A stretch of 64,000 nt of DNA from Agarivorans albus (GTDB lineage Bacteria; Pseudomonadota; Gammaproteobacteria; Enterobacterales; Celerinatantimonadaceae), in assembly GCF_019670105.1 (NCBI RefSeq), contig NZ_AP023032.1:1916972-1980971 (forward strand). Direction: 5' to 3'. Below the pieces are notes generated by a model. That model was not told the origin of the DNA. It did no database searches and saw only the letters and a program-made list of their open reading frames with translations. A program made the translations under genes and the position numbers. Positions 25,610-34,755 of this stretch are shown here, one piece after another (the stretch's first letter is position 1; each line of letters begins with the position of its first letter).

Positions 25610-25948
25610 TTAAGAGATGCTATAAGCAATAACAACACCTAAGGCCACAAGGCCTAGCGCAAAGGCAAACTGTATTGCGGTAGACAATAACGCTAATACA
25701 AAACCCGCTACAGCCGTGGTTCGAAAGACCAAAGAGAATAGAATGCTAGTGATAACTAAAGCAACTAAAGAAGGGAAGAGCCCCTCGCCAATAACCATTT
25801 CGGTAAACGCTGTAGCGGCTATTGCAGCAATTACAGCAACAAAACAAACATCTATTCCCGAGCGCTCAATTTTGAGCACTTGAGTGCCCAATTTAATCGG
25901 TGCAAGCATAATTAGTGTTAGTAGAGAAAGCGTTAATACTATCGTCAT
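25610..25948 (-). CDS. Small integral membrane protein, unknown function
   Basis: A 112-residue protein, almost wholly hydrophobic, with about four membrane spans: TIVLTLSLLTLIMLAPI, ICFVAVIAAIAATAF-like, LVALVITSILFSLVF, and a C-terminal span. It has a short polar segment GTQVLKIERSGID and the charged pair TEMVIGEG. No family is recognised. GAGGT lies upstream of the ATG and a good terminator follows, so it is a real single-gene unit. Confidence 0.65.
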   Translation of the reverse strand: MTIVLTLSLLTLIMLAPIKLGTQVLKIERSGIDVCFVAVIAAIAATAFTEMVIGEGLFPSLVALVITSILFSLVFRTTAVAGFVLALLSTAIQFAFALGLVALGVVIAYSIS

Positions 25949-26197
25949 TCCTTTAACCTCTATTCGTTGATAACAATCCTTGTTAAACAGTTACCTAAAT
26001 CAAGTCTGTTACTAATTAGGTATGACGAAAGAGTAACCTAAGCTGATAATTCACGACCATTCCCCATTTGGGTTAAATTACTTGTTTGTTAATTAATCAA
26101 CTTTGGCAAGCTTGTCAGAGTAGGGGATGGCGATAGATGAATATTTTGTTACAGCAGAATGTTGATAGAGCAGTATGAGCTTGACGCGAGGCAATAA

Positions 26198-26222
26198 AAA
26201 AGCCCCGCATAGCGAGGCTTTT
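26198..26222 (-). terminator. Rho-independent terminator of the PL17 operon
   Basis: Stem AAAAGCC-CGC/GCG-GGCTTTT with one mismatch and three-base loop, T-rich tail on the reverse strand. Confidence 0.88.
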
Positions 26223-26238
26223 ATAAAGATAGAGAGTA

Positions 26239-28386
26239 TTAAGCTATGTGAACAGCGCCACTCCAGCGTAGGGTTTCGCCATTAATCTCTAATTGATGTT
26301 GAGTATCTGACTTCACGTTTGCTTGGTTAGAAACACAAACGGTAATCTGTTTGCCAGACACCAAGTGAATCGCCACTGCTGACGCCACTTTGTTGTGAGC
26401 CAATACTTCAACCGAAACTACTTGGCCACGAGCCTCGGTGCTCGCTTCAATCGCTTCATTAAAGTAGCCGTGAGTTTCGAATACGTTGGCGAACAAGTGA
26501 TCTTTACCTTGCTGGCGTAACAGCAATACTGGTTCGCTGCGCAAGTTGAAATCTGGATCGTTTGCACCGGTACGCGCCATAATAACTTGGCTATTTGCTA
26601 CCGCAGAACTAACCATTGTGTAATAGCTGTTGCCTTGCAACCAAGTGATTAGGCTTGAACCTTCAACTTCTGCTGTTGCTTGATGCCATAGGTGCTGGTA
26701 ACCATTGTTTTCGCCTAAAGGCTTAAGGCGTGCATTGCATTCGTAGTTAAAGTCGCTGCGAATAAACTGGCCAGAGTAGTGAAGGGCGTAATCATAGTTA
26801 TGCTCTTGCTCGCTTACTAAGCGGAACAAATCCAATACCAAAGGCTTAGCGAAGCCTTCTGCTTCAAACATGATTACACTGCGTTGTTGATCAACTCCAG
26901 GGTAGTAGTTGCGTACAAACGCACTCATTGCTTGTAGCTGGTTGTCTCCACTTACAAAGAAGTGCTGCTCGCCCCATTTTTCTTCTGCGGTGGCGGTATC
27001 ACCTTGGTTTTGGCTTTGGTAGTCAACAACCACAGTGTTGTGAGCAATGGTTTGCTTCGCGTAGCTTTTGTTCTCTGGAATGTAACGGCCGCCAAATTTT
27101 GGCTCTACATTTACCCAGCGGCCAAAGCCGTAGTCGTGCAATACTTCTTGGCCACGATTAAATAGGTTGAAGTGCAAGCCGTCAAAATGGCCATGGTCTA
27201 AGGCTGAGTGAAGTTTGTGGTCACTACCATGCTGGCCGAACCAAAGTAGCGCCATGCTGTCGTCTTGTTGAGCATCACGGTGGCGCAAAATTGCTACGCC
27301 GCCACGGTCGCCTTCAGCGCCATCGGTTAATACTAAGCTGCCCCAGTTAAAGCCACCAATACTTGCAGCATTTTCACTCGCATCCGATAGGCTGGCACCA
27401 GAACCATGCACCCAAACTTTAGCTTGGTGTTTGGCCATAGCCACTAAGTTGGCGTCACGTTGGTAACGGCTAAAGCACATGCTGGTAGCAATCAAAATAC
27501 CTTCGTCGTTAATGTCCATGGTTTTTGATGAATCATTAAGTGCAGGTAATACACCATTAGGAAAGGCGGTAGCCATTACTGCGTAGGTTGTAGTTTTAAT
27601 AACCTGATCTTTTAGTTGGTAAATACCAATCTCTGGTTGGCGACGCTCAATAGCCTCGGCAAACAAGAAGATTGGGCGCAACGAAAAGCGGTGGTAGTAA
27701 GGACCTTCCATGTAGTAACCGTCAGGAGAAAACAGCTGAGTAAGCTGAGCAATAAAGCCGCCGCTTACGCTATCACCTTTAAGGCCATACAAGGCTTTAT
27801 CTACGCTGGCTTGGTCTTGAATTGCGTAACCACAAATACCAACACCTGCTACTGCCCACAAACCGTGGTTGTGCACAATATCAAAGTCGTGGGCGTACAC
27901 GTCTACAAACAGCTCAATCATTAACTTAAATAAGTCATTTTCGATCAGTGTTTGCTCGTCTTCTGCCAACTTATGACGAATGCAAGAATAAGCACATGAG
28001 GCGTACAGCATCCACATGTTCTCGTTCAATGTTTGGTGGAATAAACGCCCTGGTGGGTTTGAGTCTCGGCTAGTGTTTAGCTCCAAAGTAGGGTACACCT
28101 TGGCGTATTCAACCAGCATGCTACGTGCATAATCTAAGTAGCGTTGGTCTTCAGTAATTAGGTACAAGCGGCCAGCTAAATCCAAGTGGATGTAGTTTTG
28201 CTTGTGGCGGTTATGCTCATAACCGCCTGCTTCACCGTGGCCTGGGATCTCAATGCCTAAAGGCATGTAGGCTTCTAGTGCGGCAACTTCTGCCGCGATA
28301 GATTGACCAATCAGCGAATCGGTATTTAGATGCTTAGCTAGCTCTTTTGCTTCTTCAAAGCTTATCAATAATGGTTGGTAAGTCAT
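26239..28386 (-). CDS. Oligoalginate lyase, PL17 family (second gene of pair)
   Basis: About 715 residues, without a signal peptide, so cytoplasmic. PL17 exolyases cut alginate oligomers by beta-elimination to unsaturated monouronates. The N-terminal toroid has ERPGHGEAGGYEH-like EIPGHGEAGGYEHNRHKQNY, then NHGLWAVAGVG with Asn173/His174 and YYMEGPYYHRFSLRP with Tyr230. The 57-residue spacing of Asn and Tyr fits the characterised PL17 enzyme Alg17c (Asn201, Tyr258). The C-terminal part is the heparinase II/III-like beta domain (SYAKQTIAHNTVVVD). ATG at 28384-28386 is chosen: GAGG lies six bases before it and it begins two bases after the upstream stop. The frame is open 15 codons further. Confidence 0.93.
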   Translation of the reverse strand: MTYQPLLISFEEAKELAKHLNTDSLIGQSIAAEVAALEAYMPLGIEIPGHGEAGGYEHNRHKQNYIHLDLAGRLYLITEDQRYLDYARSMLVEYAKVYPTLELNTSRDSNPPGRLFHQTLNENMWMLYASCAYSCIRHKLAEDEQTLIENDLFKLMIELFVDVYAHDFDIVHNHGLWAVAGVGICGYAIQDQASVDKALYGLKGDSVSGGFIAQLTQLFSPDGYYMEGPYYHRFSLRPIFLFAEAIERRQPEIGIYQLKDQVIKTTTYAVMATAFPNGVLPALNDSSKTMDINDEGILIATSMCFSRYQRDANLVAMAKHQAKVWVHGSGASLSDASENAASIGGFNWGSLVLTDGAEGDRGGVAILRHRDAQQDDSMALLWFGQHGSDHKLHSALDHGHFDGLHFNLFNRGQEVLHDYGFGRWVNVEPKFGGRYIPENKSYAKQTIAHNTVVVDYQSQNQGDTATAEEKWGEQHFFVSGDNQLQAMSAFVRNYYPGVDQQRSVIMFEAEGFAKPLVLDLFRLVSEQEHNYDYALHYSGQFIRSDFNYECNARLKPLGENNGYQHLWHQATAEVEGSSLITWLQGNSYYTMVSSAVANSQVIMARTGANDPDFNLRSEPVLLLRQQGKDHLFANVFETHGYFNEAIEASTEARGQVVSVEVLAHNKVASAVAIHLVSGKQITVCVSNQANVKSDTQHQLEINGETLRWSGAVHIA

Positions 28387-28388
28387 GG

Positions 28389-30527
28389 TTAACCTCGGTT
28401 CTTTTCTAACGCCAGAGATCCCTGCCAGCAATAAGTTTGTTGATTATGTTCAATAGTGTGCTGAGTTTCAGCGCTTACATCGCGTTGGTTGCTAAGCATT
28501 ACGGTGAAATCAATGCCTTCACCTTTAACTTCAATAACGCTGCCAATGTCGTTGCTTACAACTACAGTCACTTGGTTTACTTTGCCGCGAGCATTAGTAC
28601 TGGCTTCTACAGCTTCGTTAAAGTAGCCGTGCGTTTCTAATACGTTAGCAAATACCGTAGATTTAGCTTGGCGGCGTAAAATAAAGCTGGTTTCGCTGCG
28701 CAGGTTAAACTCTGGGTCGTTAGCGCCTACGCGAGTGAAGAAGAGCTCGTCGTTTGCTTCGCTGGCACTAATCCAAGAATAGTAGCTATTGCCTTGTAGC
28801 CAGCTTACTAAATTGTTTTCAGAGGCTTTGCCTTGCGCTTCGTTCCACAAATGTTGGTAACCAAAGTTGTCACCCATTGGTGCCAATTCTTTATGTGTTT
28901 GGTAATCGCTTGTACAACGTACAATTTGACCTTGGTATTGTAGGGCGTAGTCGTAGCTATGTTCGGTGTCGCTAGACAAACGGAACACGTCTAGTAATAG
29001 CGGTGCTTCTAGTGCGTCGTCGTTAATGAGTACTACACTGCGTTGTTGGTCAACGCCAGGGTAAAACTCTTCAGCAAAGGCACTTACCGCTTGTAGATCT
29101 TGGTTGCTACTTTCGAAGAAGTGCGGGATGCCGTGTTTGCTGTCTGCCAATTCTACATCGAAGTTGTTTTGACAAGCTTGGTCTACAGCAACTGCGTTGT
29201 GAGCAACGGTTTGGCGTGCATAAGATTTGTTTTCATCTAAATAACGACCACCAAATTTAGGTTCTACATTTACCCAGCGGCCAAATCCGTACTCTTTAAG
29301 TACCTCTTGTCCACGGTTGAAGAAGCTAATGCCTAAGGTGTCGAAGTGACCATGTCCCATGCCGTGTTGGCCATAGTTCATTACCAATTGGCTTACGTCA
29401 CCGTCTTTGCTTTGCATACGAACAAAGCCTTGTGCGCCGCGATCACCATTTGGACCTTCGTTTAACTCAACACTTGGCCAGTGAGGAAGGGCTGTGTTGG
29501 TTGAGTCTTGGTAAGCTTTTGATAAGGCCGCGCCGCAGCCATGTAACCAAACTTGCTGCTGAATTTTAGCCATGCCAAGCAGTTTTTCATCGTGGCCGTA
29601 GTGTTTGTAAGCTAAGCTCACTGCCACTACTACACCTTGATCTTTAATGTCCATTGTTAACGAGGCATCGTTTAGCGCCGGGAACACACCGTTAGGGTAG
29701 GCGGTAGCTAACATCGCTTTAATGGTTTTACCAATCACTTGGTCTTTGTAGTTAAAGATGTCTAGCTCTGGACGATGGCGGTGCAACACTTCGGCAAATA
29801 AACACAGTGGGCGAATCGCATAACGATGGTAGTAAGGCCCTTCCATGTAGTAGCCTGATGGCGCAAACAGTTGGCTAATTTGTGCTAAGAATCCACCAGT
29901 AACATCGTCACCTTTTAGGCCATGTACCGACATTTCTACATATTCTGGTTTGCCAATGGCTAGACCACAAATACCTACCGCTGCCACTGCCCAAAGGCCG
30001 TGGTTGTGAATGCGGTCAAAATCAAAACCGTATTTGTCGGTAAACATATCCAACATAGGTTGAAATAGTTGGCTTTCGATATGTTTAACTTGCTCTTCGT
30101 TTAACCAGTGCTTAATACAGCTGTAGCCTAAGCTTGAATACAGAAGCCACACGTGTTCGTTAAGAATCTGGTGAAACAAACGCCCCGGTGGGTTGGTATT
30201 GCGTTGAATATGAAAGCCAAAGCCTAGGTACTTGTCGGCATACTCAGTCAGTATGTCTGCAGTGTATTGGGCGTATTGCTCTTCACCGGTAATAAGAAAT
30301 AAGCGACCCGCTTGATTAATGTACTGGTAGTTCTGCTTGTGACGGTTGTGCTCGTAACCACCCGCTTCGCCATGGCCGGGTACTTCAATAGGCTTAGCCA
30401 TATAAGCCTGAGTTTCGCTAATCATTTTGGCTAAGCTTAAACCCATTAAGCTTTTGGTGTTTAGCTGTTGGCTAATTTCAGCAATTTCCTGCTGGTCTAG
30501 TAACACTGCATTTAAATTCGCAAGCAT
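28389..30527 (-). CDS. Oligoalginate lyase, PL17 family (first gene of pair)
   Basis: About 712 residues, cytoplasmic, clearly paralogous to the next gene: the same EVPGHGEAGGYEHNRHKQNY, NHGLWAVAAVG (Asn175/His176), YYMEGPYYHRYAIRP (Tyr232) and SYARQTVAHNAVAVD. The sequences diverge in many surface positions, so this is an old duplication; the two may prefer different uronate ends (M or G). ATG at 30525-30527 has GAGG six bases before it; two earlier ATG codons in the frame lack that. Divergent from the symporter operon across a region with three regulon sites. Confidence 0.92.
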   Translation of the reverse strand: MLANLNAVLLDQQEIAEISQQLNTKSLMGLSLAKMISETQAYMAKPIEVPGHGEAGGYEHNRHKQNYQYINQAGRLFLITGEEQYAQYTADILTEYADKYLGFGFHIQRNTNPPGRLFHQILNEHVWLLYSSLGYSCIKHWLNEEQVKHIESQLFQPMLDMFTDKYGFDFDRIHNHGLWAVAAVGICGLAIGKPEYVEMSVHGLKGDDVTGGFLAQISQLFAPSGYYMEGPYYHRYAIRPLCLFAEVLHRHRPELDIFNYKDQVIGKTIKAMLATAYPNGVFPALNDASLTMDIKDQGVVVAVSLAYKHYGHDEKLLGMAKIQQQVWLHGCGAALSKAYQDSTNTALPHWPSVELNEGPNGDRGAQGFVRMQSKDGDVSQLVMNYGQHGMGHGHFDTLGISFFNRGQEVLKEYGFGRWVNVEPKFGGRYLDENKSYARQTVAHNAVAVDQACQNNFDVELADSKHGIPHFFESSNQDLQAVSAFAEEFYPGVDQQRSVVLINDDALEAPLLLDVFRLSSDTEHSYDYALQYQGQIVRCTSDYQTHKELAPMGDNFGYQHLWNEAQGKASENNLVSWLQGNSYYSWISASEANDELFFTRVGANDPEFNLRSETSFILRRQAKSTVFANVLETHGYFNEAVEASTNARGKVNQVTVVVSNDIGSVIEVKGEGIDFTVMLSNQRDVSAETQHTIEHNQQTYCWQGSLALEKNRG

Positions 30528-30736
30528 TTGAAACCTCATACACATAATTTATTGATATAAAGTAATACAAATAAAAAATGAATTCAGCATAATCAGGTAA
30601 AAAAGTGAACTTACTCACAATATATCTTTTTGCTGTTTATTCGTTCTACAGCATTGTAGCTTAGTTGTTGAAGCTATGTAGCATGAGGCTGGATTTGCCT
30701 TAAAATTAATCAAAACAAGCTAAGCAAAAAATAATT

Positions 30737-30759
30737 GGATCTTCATCACACATAAAGTG
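30737..30759 (+). promoter_or_regulatory. Shared upstream box GGATCTTCATCRCACA (copy 1)
   Basis: GGATCTTCATC, then CACA, AAA and GTG in the same register as at 36805-36827 before the FG-GAP lipoprotein gene. The 3' part is a small inverted repeat (ACAC/GTGT). The binding protein is unknown; it is not a good CRP site. Confidence 0.5.
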
Positions 30760-30762
30760 TTT

Positions 30763-30794
30763 TTGTATTACAATATAATTAATTTGTAATACAC
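30763..30794. promoter_or_regulatory. Two alginate-regulon sites before the symporter gene
   Basis: TTGTATTACAA (30763-30773, perfect) and TTGTAATACAC (30784-30794), 21 bases apart centre to centre, i.e. about two helix turns, which would allow cooperative binding. They end about 52 bases before the symporter ATG. Confidence 0.65.
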
Positions 30795-30845
30795 TTAGCT
30801 GGCTTTAATTATTTCACACTTAACTTTTGACCTTCAGAGGCGGCT

Positions 30846-32612
30846 ATGAGTATTGATATCGTTGTTGTACTAGCCTACTTCGTATTTTTAATTGCGATAG
30901 GTTGGATGTTTCGTACTTTTACATCTTCCACCAGTGACTACTTTAGAGGCGGCGGTAAAATGCTGTGGTGGATGGTAGGTGCGACAGCATTTATGACTCA
31001 ATTTTCAGCATGGACCTTTACTGGAGCAGCAGGGAAAGCATTTAGCGACGGTTTTGCCATCGTTATCTTGTTCTTAGCCAACGCGTTTGGCTACTTTATG
31101 AATTACATTTATTTCGCTCCGAAGTTTCGACAACTTCGCGTAGTTACCGCAATCGAAGCGATTAAAAAACGTTTCGGCCGTACCTCTGAGCAATTTTTTA
31201 CTTGGCTAGGCATGCCCGACAGTTTGATTTCTGCCGGTGTATGGTTAAACGGTTTGGCAATTTTTGTTGCCGCTGTTTTCAACATTCCTATGGAAACCAC
31301 GATTATTTTCACCGGTGTAGTATTGGTGATAATGGCCGTAACCGGTGGTTCTTGGGCGGTTGTTGCGTCTGATTTCATGCAAATGTTAGTGATAATGGCG
31401 GTAACAATTACCTGTGCTATTGCTGCTTACTTCCATGGTGGCGGTCTAACCAACATCATTGGTAACTTCCATGGCGACTTTGTGATGGGCAGTAACCTTA
31501 ACTATGTGAGCATTTTCTTATTGTGGATTGTATTCATCTTTGTGAAGCAATTCGGGGTAATGAATAACAGCATTAATGCATACCGCTACTTATGTGCCAA
31601 AGACAGTGATAACGCACGTAAAGCTGCTGGTTTAGCTTGTGTGTTGATGATTGTTGGTCCGCTTATTTGGTTCTTACCACCTTGGTATGTAAATGCCTTT
31701 ATGCCTGACTTTGCGGAAGCTTATAGCACCGTAGGTGGCAGCGATGCAGCGTACTTAGCCTTTGTTCAAAACGTTATGCCAGCAGGTATGGTGGGTTTGT
31801 TAATGTCGGCAATGTTTGCCGCTACGATGAGCTCTATGGACTCGGGTCTTAACCGTAATGCAGGTATCTTTATTCGTAACTTCTATTCACCGATTTTACG
31901 TAAAGAAGCAGCCAGCGAAAAAGAGCTTATTGTTGCAAGTAAAGCCGCAACGATATTCATGGGTTTTGTGATTATTTCGATTGGCCTATTTATTAACTCG
32001 CTACGTCATCTAAGCCTGTTTGACATTGTATTAAACATTGGCGCGTTGATTGGCTTCCCAATGCTGATTCCGGTGCTACTTGGTATGTGGATCCGCAATA
32101 CGCCTGATTGGGCAGGATGGGCAACCTTAGTAGTTGGTGGTGTGGTGTCTTATGTATTTGGTATCGCATTAACTTCCGACGACATTCAAAACTGGTTTGG
32201 CTTAGAGCAAGCCCTAACTGGTCGTGAATGGGCTGACCTGAAAGTAGGACTTAGCCTAGCTGCACACGTCATATTTACCGGTGGCTTCTTTATTGGCTCA
32301 ACCTTGTTCTTTAAAGGGCGTACGCCAGAGCGTGAAGCTGAAGTAGCTGAGCTGTTCCGCGATTGGAATACTCCAGTACATGCAAACACTGAAGAGCAAC
32401 ATAACCTAGATACTAAACAGCGTTCAATGTTGGGTAACCTAATTAGTGTTGCTGGTTTCGGTATCATCACCATGGCATTGATTCCAAATGACATTTCCGG
32501 TCGAGCACTGTTTGTTCTGTGCGGAACCATAGTATTGGTAGCAGGGATCTTGTTGGTACAAGCTTCTAGAAAACCAAATAAAAACTTAGACACAGAAGCG
32601 ATAACGGAATAA
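30846..32612 (+). CDS. Sodium/solute symporter, SSS family, probable oligoalginate/uronate transporter (ToaA-like)
   Basis: A 588-residue polytopic SSS protein with about 13-14 membrane spans. The DYFRGGGKMLWWMVGATAFMTQFSAWTFTGAAGKAF segment and the Na+-site region GLLMSAMFAATMSSMDSGLNRNAGIF are typical of the branch that includes the alginate-oligomer transporters ToaA/ToaB of Vibrio. It heads an operon with kdgF, kdgK and eda, supporting transport of unsaturated uronates or short alginate oligomers. It is divergent from the two PL17 lyases that would act on its cargo. AGAGG lies shortly before the ATG. An intercistronic hairpin follows the gene. Confidence 0.87.
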   Translation: MSIDIVVVLAYFVFLIAIGWMFRTFTSSTSDYFRGGGKMLWWMVGATAFMTQFSAWTFTGAAGKAFSDGFAIVILFLANAFGYFMNYIYFAPKFRQLRVVTAIEAIKKRFGRTSEQFFTWLGMPDSLISAGVWLNGLAIFVAAVFNIPMETTIIFTGVVLVIMAVTGGSWAVVASDFMQMLVIMAVTITCAIAAYFHGGGLTNIIGNFHGDFVMGSNLNYVSIFLLWIVFIFVKQFGVMNNSINAYRYLCAKDSDNARKAAGLACVLMIVGPLIWFLPPWYVNAFMPDFAEAYSTVGGSDAAYLAFVQNVMPAGMVGLLMSAMFAATMSSMDSGLNRNAGIFIRNFYSPILRKEAASEKELIVASKAATIFMGFVIISIGLFINSLRHLSLFDIVLNIGALIGFPMLIPVLLGMWIRNTPDWAGWATLVVGGVVSYVFGIALTSDDIQNWFGLEQALTGREWADLKVGLSLAAHVIFTGGFFIGSTLFFKGRTPEREAEVAELFRDWNTPVHANTEEQHNLDTKQRSMLGNLISVAGFGIITMALIPNDISGRALFVLCGTIVLVAGILLVQASRKPNKNLDTEAITE

Positions 32613-32628
32613 ACGCGAGAGGCTTAAG

Positions 32629-32653
32629 CCAAGGCGAGCTCGTCTCGCCTTGG
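32629..32653 (+). promoter_or_regulatory. Intercistronic hairpin between symporter gene and kdgF
   Basis: Perfect 10-bp arms CCAAGGCGAG (32629-32638) and CTCGCCTTGG (32644-32653), five-base loop, no T run after it. Such GC-rich stems between genes often mark mRNA processing or protect an upstream message, here possibly giving different levels of transporter and enzymes. Confidence 0.65.
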
Positions 32654-32708
32654 TAAAAGAAGGATTTACCTTAAGCACAACTGAAAACTAACCATAACGA
32701 GAAACATT

Positions 32709-33044
32709 ATGACAGCATTTTTTAATTCAGCAGAAACTCCTTGGGATGACCTTGGCGATGGCGTTACCCGTAAAATTGTGGGTCACACAGACCAGTTAAT
32801 GGTTGTTCACGTACGTTTTGAAAAGGGCGCTATTGGTGCTCCACACGCTCACGAATTTCACGACCAAATTGGTTACGTAGCTGAAGGTAGCTTTGAAGCT
32901 GAAATCAACGGCGAAAAAAGAATTGTTAAGAAAGGTGATGCTTACATCGCCCCGCGTACTTTCATGCATGGTGCAGTTGCGCTGGAAGAAGGTAGCGTAT
33001 TAGTAGATTGTTTCTCACCACCGCGTGAGGACTTCTTGTCTTAA
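32709..33044 (+). CDS. kdgF: KdgF, cupin that converts unsaturated uronates
   Basis: A 111-residue single-domain cupin. Metal ligands are visible in GAPHAHEFHDQIGYVAEGSFE (the H-x-H-x4-Q/E pattern) and in the second motif APRTFMHGAV. KdgF speeds the opening of 4,5-unsaturated monouronates from alginate or pectin to the linear keto sugar DEH (or DKI). Its place after the symporter and before kdgK fits. GAGAAAC precedes the ATG. Expected length for KdgF is about 110. Confidence 0.93.
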   Translation: MTAFFNSAETPWDDLGDGVTRKIVGHTDQLMVVHVRFEKGAIGAPHAHEFHDQIGYVAEGSFEAEINGEKRIVKKGDAYIAPRTFMHGAVALEEGSVLVDCFSPPREDFLS

Positions 33045-33056
33045 GAGGAAACATTC

Positions 33057-34001
33057 ATGACTGAGTTAAAAGTCGCCTTTATTGGCGAATGCATGGTAGA
33101 ACTGCAGCAACAAGAAAATGGCCTGCGTCAGAGCTTTGGTGGCGACACGCTAAATACAGCGGTTTATTTTTCGCGTATTAGCCAAAATGCCAAAGCTAGC
33201 TATGTTACCGCACTTGGCCGCGATGCCTTAAGCGAGCAAATGATCGCAACATGGCATGCCGACAATATTGATACCCACTTGGTACAACGTTTAGAAGACA
33301 AGTTACCTGGTATTTATATGGTGCAGGTAGATGAGACTGGCGAGCGCAGCTTTTTGTATTGGCGCAACGATTCCGCTGCTAAGTTTTGGTTAGAGCGCGC
33401 TAGTGACGCTTTAATTGAAGAGCTGACTGATTACGATGTAATTTACTTGTCGGGAATTAGCATTGCAGTGTTGCCAGAAGCATCTCAAGAGAAGCTTTTC
33501 CAAGTTTTAGCTCAGTGTAAAAACAACGGGGCGAAAGTTGTATTTGATAACAACTTCCGCCCAGCTTTATGGCAAAGTAAGCAACAAGCTATCGACGCAT
33601 ATGCCAAAGTTCTAGCCTGCACTCATACTGCTATGCTCACCTTTGATGATGAGCAAGAGATTTATGATGATGCACATATAGAGCAATGCATAGAGCGTAC
33701 TTTAGCGCTAGGTGTTAGCGAATTAGTGATTAAGCGCGGTAGTAAAGATTGTTTAATCGTTACTGAAGACGGCGCAATTAGTGTTCCAGCTACAAAAGTT
33801 GCTAATGTGGTTGATACCAATGCTGCGGGCGACTCATTTGCTGCAGGTTACTTGGTTGCTCGTTTACACGGTGCAAATACCGAACAAGCAGCATTAACTG
33901 GCCATAAAGTGGCTGGTACAGTTATTCAGCATAAAGGCGCAGTAATTGACGCCGCACATATGCCAAAGATTCAGCTATTATTTACCGCAGATGCGGTGTA
34001 A
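33057..34001 (+). CDS. kdgK: 2-keto-3-deoxygluconate kinase
   Basis: A 314-residue PfkB-family sugar kinase. It has the N-terminal GECMVELQQ and FGGDTLNTAVYFSR (substrate-binding GG motif), LSGISIAVL, FDNNFRPALW, and the ATP/anion-hole motif VVDTNAAGDSFAAGYL with catalytic Asp near residue 260. It phosphorylates KDG to KDPG. It starts twelve bases after kdgF, with GAGGAAA upstream, and is followed by eda, so the whole lower pathway is one transcript. Confidence 0.94.
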   Translation: MTELKVAFIGECMVELQQQENGLRQSFGGDTLNTAVYFSRISQNAKASYVTALGRDALSEQMIATWHADNIDTHLVQRLEDKLPGIYMVQVDETGERSFLYWRNDSAAKFWLERASDALIEELTDYDVIYLSGISIAVLPEASQEKLFQVLAQCKNNGAKVVFDNNFRPALWQSKQQAIDAYAKVLACTHTAMLTFDDEQEIYDDAHIEQCIERTLALGVSELVIKRGSKDCLIVTEDGAISVPATKVANVVDTNAAGDSFAAGYLVARLHGANTEQAALTGHKVAGTVIQHKGAVIDAAHMPKIQLLFTADAV

Positions 34002-34017
34002 GAACTAGGAACAAAAC

Positions 34018-34632
34018 ATGAACTTAAATGAACAACTTCAAGCGCTTAAAGTAATTCCTGTTATCGCTATTGATAACGCAGATGATGCTGTGCCATTGGC
34101 AAAAGTATTGGTAGATAATGGTTTACCTTGTGCTGAAATTACTTTCCGCACGCCAGCTGCGGCTCAAGCAATTGCTAACATGCGCGAAGCCTACCCAGAC
34201 ATGCTAATTGGTGCGGGCACAGTATTAAACAGTGGCCAAGTTGATCAGGCTATCGAAGCAGGTGTTGATTTTGTGGTTAGCCCTGGTTTCAACCCAACTA
34301 CTGTGCGTTACTGTCAGCAACGTAACATGCCGATTATTCCTGGTGTTAATAACCCTTCATTGGTTGAGCAAGCGATGGAAATGGGTTTAGACACCTTGAA
34401 GTTTTTCCCTGCAGAGCCTTCAGGCGGCGTAGGCATGTTAAAAGCGTTAACGGCGGTTTACCCAGTTAAATTTATGCCAACGGGTGGTGTATCGGTTAAG
34501 AACATTAACGATTACCTAAGCATTAATGCTGTACTTGCTTGTGGCGGTACTTGGATGGTTCCAGCGAATCTAATCAAAGAACAAAACTGGGATGCTATCG
34601 CTGAGCTAGTTAAAGCTATCGATTTAAACTAG
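34018..34632 (+). CDS. eda: KDPG/KHG aldolase
   Basis: A 204-residue class I aldolase. The Schiff-base lysine is in LDTLKFFPAEPSGG. Other conserved parts are VIAIDNADDAVPLAKVL, AEITFRTPAA (catalytic Glu), IGAGTVLNSGQV, FVVSPGFN and PTGGVS. It splits KDPG into pyruvate and glyceraldehyde 3-phosphate, ending the alginate route and also serving the Entner-Doudoroff pathway. It starts 16 bases after kdgK with AGGA upstream. A strong terminator ends the operon. Confidence 0.95.
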   Translation: MNLNEQLQALKVIPVIAIDNADDAVPLAKVLVDNGLPCAEITFRTPAAAQAIANMREAYPDMLIGAGTVLNSGQVDQAIEAGVDFVVSPGFNPTTVRYCQQRNMPIIPGVNNPSLVEQAMEMGLDTLKFFPAEPSGGVGMLKALTAVYPVKFMPTGGVSVKNINDYLSINAVLACGGTWMVPANLIKEQNWDAIAELVKAIDLN

Positions 34633-34647
34633 TATTTAGTTTTGTAT

Positions 34648-34684
34648 AAAAAGCCCTTGCAGAGCAATCTGCAAGGGCTTTTTT
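34648..34684 (+). terminator. Rho-independent terminator of the symporter-kdgF-kdgK-eda operon
   Basis: Perfect stem of 15-16 bp, AAGCCCTTGCAGA/TCTGCAAGGGCTT, followed by T. Confidence 0.95.
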
Positions 34685-34755
34685 GTGTTGTATCAATATT
34701 GCATTTATTGGGGCTGGTAGAGTAAAGCTATGCATTGACTCGGAGTGCAAAGCAC

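Larger units (their letters stand above)
30528..30845. promoter_or_regulatory. Divergent control region of the PL17 pair and the symporter operon
   Basis: A 318-base AT-rich region. It holds AGTAATACAAAT (30561-30572) near the PL17 start, TTGTATTACAA (30763-30773) and TTGTAATACAC (30784-30794) near the symporter start. All belong to the TTTGTATTACAAA family. A separate box GGATCTTCATCACACA at 30737-30752 with the following TAAAGTG is nearly repeated before the FG-GAP lipoprotein gene. Confidence 0.7.
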
